5,177 nucleotides of DNA from G020354945 sp964570585 (GTDB lineage: Bacteria; Omnitrophota; Gorgyraeia; JABMRG01; JAFGKX01), in the NCBI GenBank assembly GCA_964570585.1, contig CAZMYR010000067.1, forward strand, positions 1 through 5,177, given 5' to 3'. A program made the translations under genes and the position numbers. A model generated the notes under the pieces. It was not told the origin of the DNA. It ran no database searches and saw nothing but the letters and a program-made list of their open reading frames with translations. Below are positions 5,130 through 5,177 of this stretch, in pieces; position 1 is the stretch's first letter; each line of letters opens with the position of its first letter.

Positions 5130-5177
5130 TTACTATTTTAAAATGTTAAGAGTTATTACTATTTTGAAATGTTAAGA
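5130..5177. repeat. 26-base tandem direct repeat at the right edge
   Basis: The 22 bases at 5130-5151 recur at 5156-5177 with one mismatch (ttactatttt then a or g, then aaatgttaag), a period of 26. The second copy is cut by the window edge, so more copies may follow. No gene is recognisable in 5079-5177. Confidence 0.7.

Noticed and set aside
4911..5141. Plus-strand open frame overlapping atpE
   Set aside because: It is antisense to the c subunit and its leader repeat, and its composition is not protein-like.

Overview
The window is a stretch of a bacterial F-type ATP synthase (F1Fo) operon, read entirely from the minus strand. In transcription order (right to left) it encodes the c ring subunit (atpE), a membrane b subunit whose C-terminus is the C-terminal domain of subunit delta (an atpF-atpH fusion), alpha (atpA), gamma (atpG) and the first 317 residues of the catalytic beta subunit (atpD), which runs off the left edge. 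This is the classical E-F-(H)-A-G-D order with no separate atpH. Subunit a (atpB) would be expected upstream of atpE and epsilon (atpC) downstream of atpD; neither is in view.

The proteins are recognisable throughout but divergent. Beta keeps its catalytic residues, but its P-loop and Walker B have conservative changes. Alpha keeps its P-loop and arginine finger, but its N-terminus before the beta-barrel is about 13 residues shorter than in E. coli. The b subunit carries only the C-terminal domain of delta, not the helical N-terminal domain that normally grips the alpha N-termini. The c subunit keeps its ion-binding glutamate but lacks the side chains that bind Na+ in sodium-type c rings, which suggests H+ coupling (inference). 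Together the parts make a plausible rotary enzyme: c ring (rotor), gamma (shaft), alpha/beta (head) and b-delta (stalk). Ion-coupled ATP synthesis or hydrolysis at the inner membrane is the expected role.

The other striking feature is between the genes. ATP synthase genes are usually packed tightly, but here every gap is 161 to 268 bases long and filled with AT-rich, short-period repeats (7 or 8 bases) arranged as imperfect inverted arms. Three gaps carry copies of one element with an identical core. The gamma-beta gap and the atpE leader carry arrays of unrelated sequence but the same architecture. A nested octad repeat surrounds the copy between atpF and atpA.

The organism is a bacterium with moderate G+C in genes and very AT-rich spacers. 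The divergent subunits and repeat-stuffed spacers are reminiscent of uncultivated candidate-phylum bacteria known from metagenomes (for example Omnitrophota-like lineages). That placement is a weak impression, not a demonstrated assignment. No gene-free stretch exceeds 300 bases. No RNA gene, CRISPR array, insertion sequence or transposase was seen.
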